Counted from the stretch's first letter, positions 24,287 to 32,732 are shown. The stretch is 41,330 nt of DNA from Streptomyces sp. NRRL B-1347 (GCF_000720325.1 NZ_JOJM01000071.1:1-41330), one strand, 5' to 3'. Notes: generated by a model not told the origin, from the sequence alone. Translations and numbers: made by a program.

Positions 24287-25296
24287 GCGGTCCCACCGCG
24301 GCCGGCGCGCTCCTTGAGCAGGCGCACGCCGACGGTGGCCACGAGCGTTCCGATGATCATCTGTACAGCGTAGGACAGGAGCATCGCCGCCGTCGGCTGG
24401 TCGGCCACGTCGTCCACGGGCCCCAGCGAGGCGAGGAAGAGCCAGGCGCCCCAGCACGCCACCGCCCCCGACCCCAGCCAGGTGAGCGCCAGCGGCACCC
24501 GCACGGGCAGCGTGCGCCCCCACCGGAAGGCGAGCGCCAGGGCGCCCGCGACGGCCGCCGCGAGATAGCAGGCGTCCAGCGCCTGGAGGACGTAGAAGTC
24601 GCTGGTGCGCTCCGCGGCCCGGGTCTCGTTCAGGCCGAGCGTCGAGCCGCCCGCCCACAGCAGCCGCAGAGCGACCGGGTACAGCGCGAGGACGGCAGCG
24701 GCGAGCGCGCACCGCCGTGCGGCCCGGCCGGGGGCCGCGAGCCCCGCCACCCGGCCGCGCCACACGTGGCCCCACCGGTCGCGGGCGTACAGCGCGAACA
24801 GCAGGCCCAGGCTGAGGCCTTGGAGGATGAAGCCGCCGTACACCACCCCGAAGACCCACTCGTCGAGGAACGGCTCGCGGCCGGTGTCCTCGGCGCTGTT
24901 CACCGAGCCGCCGAGCGCCCGCACCGCGAGCTGCGCCGGGAACCCGGCCATGATCGGGGCGAGCAGCCCGGTGGCCGCCCACATCGGCAGGGCGAGCAGC
25001 CAGGCCGGGACGCGGTGCCCCCAGGGCCGGGTGAGCAGCAGCGCGAGGACGATCACGGCCGCGTCCATGAGCACGGTCAGGGTGTTGGCGGCGATCATCA
25101 CGCCGCGGTGGTCGAGGAGCGCGCTGCCCTCCGGGATGCCGACGTGGCTCCCGGCGATCCAGGCGACCTTCAGGGAGAGGTACGGCAGACAGGAGGCGAC
25201 GGCGACGGCCCGCAGCGCGCGGCGGGCCCTGGTGGGCCGGCCGTCGGCGGGGAGGCCGGGGGCGGGAGCGGGAGCGGGGGCGATGAGGCGGGTCAT
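24283..25296 (-). CDS. Polytopic membrane protein, first gene of two-component operon
   Basis: A 337-residue protein with roughly seven to eight hydrophobic helices after a Pro/Ala-rich N-terminal tail. I recognise no characterised family. It carries short polar loops (GSVNSAEDTGREPFLDEW, ALYARDRWGHVWRGR) but no transport or enzyme motif. ATG 25296 has GGGAG upstream; an upstream GTG/ATG frame is open but has poorer coding character. Its stop overlaps the kinase start, so kinase and membrane protein are made together; the membrane protein may be an accessory sensor or the effector of the system. Confidence 0.8.
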   Translation of the reverse strand: MTRLIAPAPAPAPGLPADGRPTRARRALRAVAVASCLPYLSLKVAWIAGSHVGIPEGSALLDHRGVMIAANTLTVLMDAAVIVLALLLTRPWGHRVPAWLLALPMWAATGLLAPIMAGFPAQLAVRALGGSVNSAEDTGREPFLDEWVFGVVYGGFILQGLSLGLLFALYARDRWGHVWRGRVAGLAAPGRAARRCALAAAVLALYPVALRLLWAGGSTLGLNETRAAERTSDFYVLQALDACYLAAAVAGALALAFRWGRTLPVRVPLALTWLGSGAVACWGAWLFLASLGPVDDVADQPTAAMLLSYAVQMIIGTLVATVGVRLLKERAGRGGTA

Positions 25297-25392
25297 GCCT
25301 CCACGCTCCCGCGCGGCCGCCCGCGCCACCTCCTGCCGGGCGACGAACCGCCTCCGCCGCACGGGGGAGGAGGACCGCCGGGAAAGCGGAGG

Positions 25393-26166
25393 TCAGAGCC
25401 GCCGCGTGGCCAGGGTGAGCCGGTCGCGGGCGTCGAAGAGCGCGTCCTTGACCATCTGCTCGTGCGCGGGCGTGAGCCGGGCCACCGGCACGGAGCAGCT
25501 GATCGCGTCCCGCGCGGGGGTGCGGTAGGGGATGGCCACGCCGAAGCAGCGCAGGCCGAGGGTGTTCTCCTCGCGGTCCACGGCGAAGCCCTGCTCCCGC
25601 ACGGCGCGCAGCTCCTCGATGAGCTGCTCGCGGTCGGTGATCGTGTTCTCGGTCAGCGACGGCAGGGTCTCCGGCAGGAGCTTGCGCACCTGTTCGTCGG
25701 TGTGGGTGGCGAGCAGGGCCTTGCCGAGCGAGGTGGAGTGCGCGGGCAGGCGGCGGCCCACGCGGGTGAACGGGCGCAGATAGTGCTGGGACTGACGGGT
25801 GGCCAGATACACCACGTTCGTGCCGTCGAGCCGGGCGAGGTGGATCGTCTCGGTGGTGTCGTCCGAGAGCCGGTCGAGCGTGGGCCGGGCCGCCGCGACG
25901 ACCTCGTCGCCGTCGATGTACGAGGTGCCGACGAGCAGCGCCCGCACCCCGATGCCGTACCGCGTGCCGGTGGCGTCCGTCTCGATCCAGCCCAGCTCGA
26001 CGAGCGTGCGCAGGAGCATGTAGAGGCTGGACTTCGGGTAGCCGACCGCCTCCTGGACGTCGGCGAGGGAGTGCATCCCGGGGCGGCCCGCGAAGAACTC
26101 GAGCAACTCCACCGTCCGCACCGCGGACTTGACCTGCGCGCCCCCGCCCGTCTCAGCACCCGCCAT
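25393..26166 (-). CDS. IclR-family regulator, probably of uronate/aldarate catabolism
   Basis: A 257-residue IclR regulator. The winged helix covers about residues 12-75 (SAVRTVELLEFFAGRPG, HSLADVQEAVGYPKSSLYMLLRTL). The C-terminal effector domain has the conserved THLARLDGT-like strand (IHLARLDGTNVVYLA), LPAHSTSLGKALLA and FAVDREENTLGLRCFGVAIP. It is divergent from alpha-ketoglutarate-semialdehyde dehydrogenase; the spacer holds an IclR-like palindrome, so local repression or activation with an aldarate intermediate as effector is a good inference. Start ATG 26166. Confidence 0.92.
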   Translation of the reverse strand: MAGAETGGGAQVKSAVRTVELLEFFAGRPGMHSLADVQEAVGYPKSSLYMLLRTLVELGWIETDATGTRYGIGVRALLVGTSYIDGDEVVAAARPTLDRLSDDTTETIHLARLDGTNVVYLATRQSQHYLRPFTRVGRRLPAHSTSLGKALLATHTDEQVRKLLPETLPSLTENTITDREQLIEELRAVREQGFAVDREENTLGLRCFGVAIPYRTPARDAISCSVPVARLTPAHEQMVKDALFDARDRLTLATRRL

Positions 26167-26236
26167 CGCCCTTGACCCCTCACGTGCGACGAGAAATAGT
26201 CTCCACTGTCCCCCGGGGATTCACCATGGGAGACGG

Positions 26237-26254
26237 CGTTCAGTATATCGAACG
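26237..26254. promoter_or_regulatory. IclR-like palindromic operator
   Basis: CGTTCAGTATATCGAACG: inverted arms CGTTC/GAACG flank an AT-rich centre. GTTC-N8-GAAC with an AT core is common for IclR-family sites. It lies midway between the iclR start (26166) and the dehydrogenase start (26333), immediately upstream of a TTGACG hexamer at 26258-26263. Confidence 0.6.
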
Positions 26255-26332
26255 GCCTTGACGGGCGGCAGTAAACGGCGGCGGCTCACGCCACGTCATT
26301 CGCGGATGTCTGGGAAACCTGGAGGACCCCCG

Positions 26333-27862
26333 GTGGCAGCAGCACCAGTCTGGAGTGTCGACCCCCGAACCGGGAAGCGGCGCGAGCAGGTCGCCGTCGA
26401 AGCCACGGCCGACGAGGTCGGCAGGACCGTCGCCGCCGCCCACGCGGCGCGCTCCGCCCTCGCGGACCGCACGACCCGCGCGGCCTTCCTGCGCACCGCG
26501 GCGCGCCTCCTCGAAGGCGCCGCGGGCCCGCTGGTGGAGGCCGCCGACGCGGAGACCGCGCTCGGCCCGGTCCGGCTCGGCGGCGAGCTCGCCCGTACCT
26601 GCTTCCAGCTGCGCGCCTTCGCGGACGTCGTGGACGAGGGCGCCTACCTGGGCGTCGCCATCGACCACCCCGACGACACCACCACGCCCCCCACCCCCGA
26701 CCTGCGCCGCTACCGGATCCCGCTCGGCGTCGTCGCCGTCTACGGCGCGTCCAACTTCCCCTTCGCGTTCTCCGTGCCCGGCGGCGACACCGCGAGCGCG
26801 CTCGCCGCGGGCTGCCCCGTCGTCGTCAAGGCGCACCCCGACCACCCGGCCACCTCCGAACTCGTCGCGGCCGTGCTGCGCCGCGCGGCCGCCGAGCACG
26901 GCGTCCCGCAGGCCGTCGTCGGCCTCGTGCACGGCTTCGACGCGGGCCTCGAACTGATCCGGCACCCGCTGGTCGCCGCCGCCGGGTTCACCGGTTCGGT
27001 GCGCGGCGGGCGCGCCCTGTTCGACGCGGCCGCCGCGCGCCCCGTGCCGATCCCCTTCCACGGCGAGCTGGGCTCGCTCAACCCGGTCGTCGTCACCGAG
27101 GCCGCGGCCGCCGAGCGCGCCGAGCAGATCGGCACCGGCCTCGCGGGCTCCATGACGCTCGGCGTCGGCCAGTTCTGCGTGAAGCCGGGCCTCGTCCTCG
27201 CCCCCGCGGGCGCGGACGGCGACCGCCTGGTGAAGTCCCTCACCGACGCCGTCAGCGACACCGAACCGGGCGTGCTCCTGGACCACCGCATGCGCGACGC
27301 CTTCGTCACCGGGGTCGCCGAGCGCGCCGGACTCCCGGACGTGAGCGCGCCGGTGACGCCCGGCGCGGGCGGCGTGCACACGGTGGCGGCGGGCTTCCTC
27401 ACCGTCCCGGCGGCGCACCTGGCCGCCGGGGGCACGCACGACCTGCTCCTGGAGGAGTGCTTCGGCCCGGTCACCGTGGTCGCCCGCTACGCGTCCCCGC
27501 AGGAGATCACGGCCGTGCTCGCCCGGCTCCCCGGCAACCTCACGGCGACCGTGCAGCTCTCGGCCGAGGAGGCCGCGGGCGAGGGGCGGGGCACCGAGCT
27601 GCTCGCCGAACTGACGCCGCTCGCGGGCCGCGTCCTGGTCAACGGCTGGCCCACCGGCGTCGCCGTGGCCCCCGCACAGCACCACGGCGGCCCCTACCCG
27701 GCGACGACCAGCACCGCCACGTCCGTCGGCGGCACCGCCATCGAGCGCTGGCTGCGCCCCGTCGTCTACCAGAGCACCCCCCACGCGCTCCTTCCGCCCG
27801 AGCTCCACGACGCCAATCCCCTGGGTCTGCCCCGCCGTTACGACGGCCGCCTGGAACACTGA
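26333..27862 (+). CDS. Alpha-ketoglutarate-semialdehyde dehydrogenase
   Basis: A 509-residue aldehyde dehydrogenase. Catalytic Cys282 lies in GQFCVKPG and general-base Glu245 in FHGELGSLNP; the cofactor strand reads VVAVYGASNFPFAFSVPGGDTASALAAGCPVVVKAHPDHP. These are marks of the subgroup that oxidises alpha-ketoglutarate semialdehyde with NAD(P), the last step from aldarates or pentoses to alpha-ketoglutarate. The start is GTG 26333, six bases after GGAGGA; an in-frame ATG at 26306 has no ribosome site. It follows the IclR regulator divergently and is 5 bp upstream of a DUF1349 gene. It completes the pathway begun by udh and kdgD about 10 kb away. Confidence 0.9.
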   Translation: MAAAPVWSVDPRTGKRREQVAVEATADEVGRTVAAAHAARSALADRTTRAAFLRTAARLLEGAAGPLVEAADAETALGPVRLGGELARTCFQLRAFADVVDEGAYLGVAIDHPDDTTTPPTPDLRRYRIPLGVVAVYGASNFPFAFSVPGGDTASALAAGCPVVVKAHPDHPATSELVAAVLRRAAAEHGVPQAVVGLVHGFDAGLELIRHPLVAAAGFTGSVRGGRALFDAAAARPVPIPFHGELGSLNPVVVTEAAAAERAEQIGTGLAGSMTLGVGQFCVKPGLVLAPAGADGDRLVKSLTDAVSDTEPGVLLDHRMRDAFVTGVAERAGLPDVSAPVTPGAGGVHTVAAGFLTVPAAHLAAGGTHDLLLEECFGPVTVVARYASPQEITAVLARLPGNLTATVQLSAEEAAGEGRGTELLAELTPLAGRVLVNGWPTGVAVAPAQHHGGPYPATTSTATSVGGTAIERWLRPVVYQSTPHALLPPELHDANPLGLPRRYDGRLEH

Positions 27863-27867
27863 CGGGC

Positions 27868-28494
27868 ATGAACGCCAAGGACACCGGCAGCCTCGCGCTG
27901 CCCGAACTGCCCTTCCCGCTCAGACCGTACGGGCCCGACGGCGACTGGGGTTACGAGGACGGGGTCCTCACCGGCTGGGCGGGCCCCCGCCAGGACCGCT
28001 TCGTGCCGCCCACCGGCGAGGCCCTCGACCCCGCCTCCGACGCGCCCCGGCTGCTCGGCGCGCCCGAGGGCGACTTCCAGCTGATCGCCCGCGTCACGGT
28101 CGGCTTCGCCGCCGCCTTCGACGCGGGCGTGCTCTATCTGCACGTCGGCGAGCGGGAGTGGGCGAAGCTCTGCCTGGAGCGCTCGCCCGACCTGCCCACG
28201 ATCTGCACCGTCGTCACCCGCGGCCGCTCCGACGACGCCAACGCCTTCGTCGTGGACGGCTCCAGCGTGTGGCTGCGGATCAGCCGCACCGGCGCGGCGT
28301 TCGCGTTCCACGCGTCGACGGACGGCGAGCACTGGACGTTCGTCCGCATCTTCCAGCTCGGCGACGAGGCCTCGGCCGGCGCCGCGCTGGTCGGCTTCCT
28401 CGCGCAGTCGCCGCAGGGCGAGGGCTGCGTGGTGACCTTCGACCACATCGAGTTCCGCCCCAACTGGCCGAAGGGCCTGCGAGACGGCTCCTGA
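27868..28494 (+). CDS. DUF1349 beta-sandwich protein
   Basis: A 208-residue cytoplasmic protein of the DUF1349 family (concanavalin-like beta sandwich). Typical segments are GDFQLIARVTVGFAAAFDAGVLYLHV, WAKLCLERSPD, VWLRISRTGAAFAFHASTDGEHWTFVR and GFLAQSPQGEGCVVTFDHIEF. Family members are found beside sugar-metabolism genes, and the fold suggests carbohydrate binding, but the function is not established. ATG 27868 lies 5 bp beyond the semialdehyde dehydrogenase stop, so they form an operon. Confidence 0.88.
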   Translation: MNAKDTGSLALPELPFPLRPYGPDGDWGYEDGVLTGWAGPRQDRFVPPTGEALDPASDAPRLLGAPEGDFQLIARVTVGFAAAFDAGVLYLHVGEREWAKLCLERSPDLPTICTVVTRGRSDDANAFVVDGSSVWLRISRTGAAFAFHASTDGEHWTFVRIFQLGDEASAGAALVGFLAQSPQGEGCVVTFDHIEFRPNWPKGLRDGS

Positions 28495-28510
28495 AGGTGT
28501 GAGCGCCCTG

Positions 28511-28585
28511 GAGGGGGCGCGGAGCTGTGACCACCTGCGGCTCCGCCGCGTGGGCGCGACCAGCCACAACGGACCCGCAGGCCTC
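28511..28585. repeat. Degenerate copy of a recurrent Streptomyces intergenic element
   Basis: GGGGCGCGGAGCTG followed by GCGCGACCAGCCACAACGGA resembles a widely repeated streptomycete intergenic sequence (GGGGCGCGGGGAACTG, then GCGCGACCAGCCACAACG). Here the two halves are separated by an inserted GC-rich stretch. It lies between convergent genes and within a hairpin. Confidence 0.6.
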
Positions 28586-28595
28586 CGGTCACAGC
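28524..28595. terminator. Compound hairpin between convergent genes
   Basis: Arms GCTGTGACC (28524-28532) and GGTCACAGC (28587-28595) pair perfectly. Just inside, CCTGCGG (28534-28540) pairs with CCGCAGG (28575-28581). The right arm overlaps the stop codon of the minus-strand oxidoreductase. Confidence 0.6.
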
Positions 28596-29707
28596 GCAAC
28601 ACGTGAACCCGCGCCGGCGGCCCGCTCGATCCCGTCGAGCAGCCGCTGACGCCGGACCGCGTGCCCGAAATCCGGCACGGTCGACGTGCCGTCGCGCAGG
28701 TCGCGCAGGACGTCGGCGTACTGCGCGCCGACGTTGTACGGCACCTGGTCGCGCACGTCGTCGAGCGCGGCCACGGCGAAGTACCGCTCGGGCACGGGCA
28801 GTTCCCGCGTGCCGCGCGCCGCGCCCCGGGCGCCGCGCACGGTGAGGCGGGCCTGCTGGAGGTGGCCGTGCTCGCCGGTGACCACCAGGTCGCCGTCGGT
28901 GCCGTTGATCTCCCAGTGGAACGTGGTGGCGCGCGCGAGGCCGCCCCGGAAGTGCAGGGAGGCGACGGCACCGGACGTCAGCCGTCCGCTCACCGCGATC
29001 TGGTCGTGGACCGTCATGGCCGCGGTGCGCCCCGAGCCCTCCTCGCGCACGACGGGCCGCCGCGTCGCCGTCGTCGCCGACACCTCGGTGAACTCCCCGA
29101 GCACCATGGCCAGGGCGTCGACGGTGTGGCCGAAGGGGATGGTGAGCATCGTGCCGCCGTTGTCCCGGTCCAGGAGGTAGCGGCCGCCCGGCTCGAAGGT
29201 GGCACCCCAGCGGCGCCCCGACGCGACGAGGCTGGTGGACAGGACCTCCCCCGCGAAGCCGTCGGCGACCAGGTCGCGCACGTACCGCACCGCGGGCGCC
29301 GAGCGCGCCTGGAGCCCGGCGAAGGTGCGCACGCCCGCGGCCGCCGCGGCGGCGGCCAGCTCCTCGGCCTCCGCGAGGCCGTTGCCGAGCGGCCACTCCG
29401 ACAGGACGGCCTTGCCCGCCGCCAGCGCCGCCAGGATCACCTCGCGGTGCAGCGGCACCCGGACGCTGACCACGACGAGGTCGACGTCGGGGTCCCGGAC
29501 CAGCTCGTGGGCGCTGCCGTACGCACGCGGGACGCCGTACGCCGCGCCCGCCGCGGCCGCGGCGCCGGGGCTGGACGCGGCGAGCGCGAGGACCTCGTAG
29601 CCGTCGAGTCGGGCGAGGGCCAGCAGATGCGACTGCGGGGCCCAGCCGCCGCGCGCGGACAGGCCGACGATGCCGGTCCTGATCGGGTTCTGGGTGCGGA
29701 TCTCCAT
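28589..29707 (-). CDS. Gfo/Idh/MocA-family oxidoreductase
   Basis: A 372-residue NAD(P)-dependent oxidoreductase. The N-terminal Rossmann domain starts IRTGIVGLSARGGWAPQSHL and continues with VDLVVVSVRVPLHREVILAALAAGKAVLSEWPLG, where the usual EKP motif reads SEWP, so the conserved Lys is Trp. The second domain is the alpha/beta dimerisation fold. The WAPQSHL and SEWPLG features resemble the Gal80-like subgroup, some members of which are regulators rather than enzymes. ATG 29707 lacks a ribosome site. It is divergent from an HxlR regulator with only 62 bp between starts. Confidence 0.85.
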   Translation of the reverse strand: MEIRTQNPIRTGIVGLSARGGWAPQSHLLALARLDGYEVLALAASSPGAAAAAGAAYGVPRAYGSAHELVRDPDVDLVVVSVRVPLHREVILAALAAGKAVLSEWPLGNGLAEAEELAAAAAAAGVRTFAGLQARSAPAVRYVRDLVADGFAGEVLSTSLVASGRRWGATFEPGGRYLLDRDNGGTMLTIPFGHTVDALAMVLGEFTEVSATTATRRPVVREEGSGRTAAMTVHDQIAVSGRLTSGAVASLHFRGGLARATTFHWEINGTDGDLVVTGEHGHLQQARLTVRGARGAARGTRELPVPERYFAVAALDDVRDQVPYNVGAQYADVLRDLRDGTSTVPDFGHAVRRQRLLDGIERAAGAGSRVAL

Positions 29708-29754
29708 GCCGGAAACGTAGGAGCGGACCCCTGATCACCCGCAAGGGCACCAAC

Positions 29755-29760
29755 TATATT
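29755..29760 (+). promoter_or_regulatory. Candidate -10 box TATATT for the HxlR gene
   Basis: TATATT lies 9 nt upstream of ATG 29770, so transcription may start at or next to the A of the start codon (leaderless). No convincing -35 is seen. The region is the only AT-rich part of the 62-bp divergent spacer and may also be the site of autoregulation. Confidence 0.4.
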
Positions 29761-29769
29761 CTGGAAACC

Positions 29770-30180
29770 ATGACAGGTCAGAGCGGTGTTTCCGCAGCCG
29801 GCGCCCGGACGGACGCCGCGTACCGGCACGACATCTACGGCCTGCTGTGCCCCGGCCGGGAGGTCTTCGAACTGCTCGCCAACAAGTGGACGGGCCTGGC
29901 GATCACCGCCCTCGCCGACGGGCCGCGCCGCTTCGGCGAGCTGCGCCGCAAGCTGGAGGGGGTCAGCCCCAAGGTGCTCACTCAGACGCTGCGCCGCCTG
30001 GAGGACCACGGCCTGGTGCTGCGCACGGTCTACGCCGAGGTGCCGCCCCGCGTCGAGTACGAGCTGACCCCGCTGGGCCGGGGCGCCCTGGAGCCGCTGG
30101 CCCACCTGCGCAGCTGGATCCGGGCGAACACGGCACATTTCACCCGGGCCGAGGAATGGACCGGCCCCGCCGGGGGTTGA
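29770..30180 (+). CDS. HxlR-family winged-helix regulator
   Basis: A 136-residue HxlR-type regulator. Family features are CPGREVFELLANKWTGLAITALADGPRRFGELRRKLEGVSPKVLTQTLRRLEDHGLVLR and the wing VPPRVEYELTPLGRGALEPL. Cys near residue 24 (GLLCPGR) is the conserved N-terminal Cys that senses quinones or aldehydes in several HxlR proteins. It is divergent from a Gfo/Idh/MocA oxidoreductase and 54 bp upstream of a thiol-disulfide oxidoreductase, so it may control either. Confidence 0.9.
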   Translation: MTGQSGVSAAGARTDAAYRHDIYGLLCPGREVFELLANKWTGLAITALADGPRRFGELRRKLEGVSPKVLTQTLRRLEDHGLVLRTVYAEVPPRVEYELTPLGRGALEPLAHLRSWIRANTAHFTRAEEWTGPAGG

Positions 30181-30234
30181 ACCCCAGGAGCGGAGGCCGT
30201 CTCCGCATCGCACGACCTGGAGATGAGTCACACC

Positions 30235-30969
30235 ATGCGCGTCGAGATCTGGAGCGACATCGCCTGCCCCTGGTGCTACGTGGGCAAGGCACGCTTCGAG
30301 CGGGCCCTCGCGGAGTTCCCGCACCGCGATTCCGTCGAGGTGGTGCACCGTTCCTTCGAGCTCGACCCGGGCCGCGCCAAGGGCGACACCACCGCCGTGC
30401 TCACCATGCTGGAGCGCAAGTACGGGATGTCCACGGCCCAGGCCGAGGCGGCCGAGGAGGGCGTCGGCGCCCAGGCGGGCGCGGAGGGCCTCACCTACCG
30501 CACGAAGGGCCGTGACCACGGCAACACCTTCGACATGCACCGGCTGCTGCACTTCGCCAAGGCCGAGGGCGCGGACCGGCAGGACGCGCTGATCGCCGCA
30601 CTGTACCGGGCGAACTTCGCCGAGGAGGAGTCGGTCTTCGACGACGACGAGCGCCTGGTCGCCCTCGCCGCCGAGGCGGGCCTCGACCCCGAGGCGGCCC
30701 GCGCGGTCCTCGCCGACCCCGCCGCCTATGCCGACGACGTGCGCGCCGACGAGCGCGAGGCCGCGGAGCTCGGCGCGAACGGCGTGCCGTTCTTCGTCCT
30801 CGACCGCACGTACGGCGTCTCCGGCGCCCAGCCCGCCGAGGTGTTCCAGCAGGCCCTCGAACAGGCCTGGGGCAGCCGTTCGCCGCTGACGGTGCTCGGC
30901 CAGGGCGCCACCGGCGGGCAGGACGCGGACGCCTGCGGCCCCGACGGCTGCGCGGTGCCGCAGGCCTGA
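30235..30969 (+). CDS. FrnE/DsbA-family thiol oxidoreductase
   Basis: A 244-residue cytoplasmic DsbA-fold protein. The active site is CPWC (Cys11, Cys14) in WSDIACPWCYVGK, with the cis-Pro loop NGVPFFVLD near residue 185. A second Cys pair in the C-terminal tail reads CGPDGC (CX4C), a feature described for Deinococcus FrnE, where both motifs take part in oxidoreductase and chaperone activity. ATG 30235 is chosen since the GGAG lies 12 nt upstream; ATG 30223 is immediately next to GGAG and unlikely. No signal peptide. Probably co-transcribed with the HxlR regulator. Confidence 0.88.
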   Translation: MRVEIWSDIACPWCYVGKARFERALAEFPHRDSVEVVHRSFELDPGRAKGDTTAVLTMLERKYGMSTAQAEAAEEGVGAQAGAEGLTYRTKGRDHGNTFDMHRLLHFAKAEGADRQDALIAALYRANFAEEESVFDDDERLVALAAEAGLDPEAARAVLADPAAYADDVRADEREAAELGANGVPFFVLDRTYGVSGAQPAEVFQQALEQAWGSRSPLTVLGQGATGGQDADACGPDGCAVPQA

Positions 30970-31065
30970 CCCGCCCGGTCCCGCAGCCACGGGTTAGCGG
31001 TGCTTACCGGTACCGCTCACACAACCGTGATGGACCGGCGCGCGCTCAGGGGGCACAGTGATCTC

Positions 31066-32157
31066 ATGGAGACCACCGGACCGCGCACCGGCCAGAGCCT
31101 CGACCCGACTCTCGTACGCTCCGAATTCGCTCCCAGGACCACGTATCTGAACAGTGCCAGCACGGGCCTGCTCCCGGCCCGTGCCGTCACCGCGATGCAC
31201 GAGGGCGCCCTCTCCGTGGCCCAGGGCCGGCCCGCGGACATGTTCGCGGACGTCGAGGCGGCCCGGGCCGCCTTCGCGCGCCTCGTCGGCGTGCCGGTGA
31301 GCCGGGTCGCGGCGGGCGCGTCGGTGGCCGTCTACAGCGGCCTGGTCGCCGCCTCGCTGCCGGAGGGCGCCGAAGTCCTCACCGCCGAGGGCGACTTCAG
31401 CTCGACGGTGAACCCCTTCCACGTGCGCGCGGACCTCAAGGTGCGCGCCGTACCGCTGGAGCGGCTCGCCGAGTCGGTCCGCCCGGGCACGGACCTGGTG
31501 GCGGTCAGCGTCGCGCAGTCGGCCGACGGCCGGATCGCGGACCTCGACGCGCTCCGCGCGGCGGCCCGCGCCCACGGAACCCGCGTCTACCTCGACGCCT
31601 CGCAGGCCACCGGCTGGATGGACCTGGGCGACCACGTCGCGACGGCCGACTTCACGGCGTCCGTCGCGTTCAAATGGCTCACCTGCCCGCGCGGCGTCGC
31701 GTTCTTCGTCGCGCCCGAGGAGGCCGAGGGCTTCGGCGGACTACGGCCCCTGCTCGCGGGCTGGGTCGCGGGGGAGCGCCCCTGGGACAGCTGCTACGGC
31801 CCCGTCGAGGAACTCGCCCGCTCCGCGCGCCGGTTCGACGAGAGCCCGGCCCTGCTCGCGTACGCGGGCGCGCGGCACTCCCTGGAGCTGGTGGAGGAGC
31901 TGGGCGTGGCCGCGATCGGCGCGCACGACCTGGCCCTGGCGGACCGCTTCCGCGCCGGGCTCGCCGAACTCGGCCACGAGCCGGTGCCCGCGCCGGGCTC
32001 ACCCGTCGTGGCGGTGCCGGGACTCGGCGCCCGCCAGCCGGAGCTGAGCGCGGCGGGCATCGAGGTGTCGGACCGCGCCGGGAACCTGCGAGTCGCCTTC
32101 CACTTCTACAACACGGCGGCGGACGTGGACCGTCTCCTCGCCGCCCTCAGCGGCTGA
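31066..32157 (+). CDS. PLP-dependent class V aminotransferase (epimerase/lyase-like)
   Basis: A 363-residue fold-type I PLP enzyme. The N-terminus TTYLNSASTGLLPARAV, a pyridine-contact VYLDASQATGW and the Schiff-base Lys in VAFKWLTCPRGVAFF place it near the isopenicillin-N-epimerase/cysteine-desulfurase-like group. A free Cys follows the Lys (KWLTCPRG), as in several members. The substrate is unknown. The start is ATG 31066. Its 3' end overlaps the convergent MarR gene by 11 bp, which would create complementary transcript ends. Confidence 0.85.
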   Translation: METTGPRTGQSLDPTLVRSEFAPRTTYLNSASTGLLPARAVTAMHEGALSVAQGRPADMFADVEAARAAFARLVGVPVSRVAAGASVAVYSGLVAASLPEGAEVLTAEGDFSSTVNPFHVRADLKVRAVPLERLAESVRPGTDLVAVSVAQSADGRIADLDALRAAARAHGTRVYLDASQATGWMDLGDHVATADFTASVAFKWLTCPRGVAFFVAPEEAEGFGGLRPLLAGWVAGERPWDSCYGPVEELARSARRFDESPALLAYAGARHSLELVEELGVAAIGAHDLALADRFRAGLAELGHEPVPAPGSPVVAVPGLGARQPELSAAGIEVSDRAGNLRVAFHFYNTAADVDRLLAALSG

Positions 32158-32641
32158 CGCCCGGGCAGTCGGCCGTCTCCGCGCACAGATTGGCCTCGAC
32201 CCGGGAGAGCAGCCGCCGCAGCTGGGCGCGCTCGTCCGGGTCGAGGCCCGCCAGCGTGTGCTCCTCCAGGTCGGTCCAGGCGCGCTCCACCGCGCGCATG
32301 AGGTCACTGCTGTCGTCGGTGGCCTCGACGAGCACGGCACGCCGGTCGGCGGGGTCGGGGCGGCGCCGGACGTGCCCGGCGTGCTCCAGGCGCTGGAGCA
32401 TCTTCGTGACCGTCGAGGGGTCGAGCTCCACCAGCCTGATGAGCTCCGACTGACGCACGGCCCCCGACTCCCAGAGGTGCATCATCATCAGCTCCTGGCC
32501 GGGGTAGAGCCCGGCACCCTTCAGGAGCTTGCCCGCGGCGGTGCGGTGCAGGCGCGCGACCCGGGCGATGGCGGTGCTGACGGGGCCGCCCGCGGCCGCG
32601 GACGGACACGCGGGCTCGGCCCGCTCGGATTCGGTCTTCAT
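32147..32641 (-). CDS. MarR-family regulator of the adjacent Old Yellow Enzyme
   Basis: A 164-residue MarR regulator. The helix-turn-helix is visible as VRQSELIRLVELDPSTVTKMLQRLEHAGHVRRRPDPADRRAVLV, with the Asp-Arg wing. An N-terminal tail has one Cys (EPACPS), and two more lie near the C-terminus (NLCAETADCPG), possibly redox- or electrophile-sensing. ATG 32641 has AGGAG 7 nt upstream. It is divergent from an OYE-family reductase, and the 193-bp spacer holds two matching palindromes, so self- and target repression is well supported. Confidence 0.9.
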   Translation of the reverse strand: MKTESERAEPACPSAAAGGPVSTAIARVARLHRTAAGKLLKGAGLYPGQELMMMHLWESGAVRQSELIRLVELDPSTVTKMLQRLEHAGHVRRRPDPADRRAVLVEATDDSSDLMRAVERAWTDLEEHTLAGLDPDERAQLRRLLSRVEANLCAETADCPGVSR

Positions 32642-32732
32642 CACAAAGCTCCTGGTCGGTGCGGGCCGAGGGCGGCCGTCCGGTGTCGTCGACGTCTTCT
32701 CCCCGCGCTTCCCGACGTCTCCTCCGAGATTA

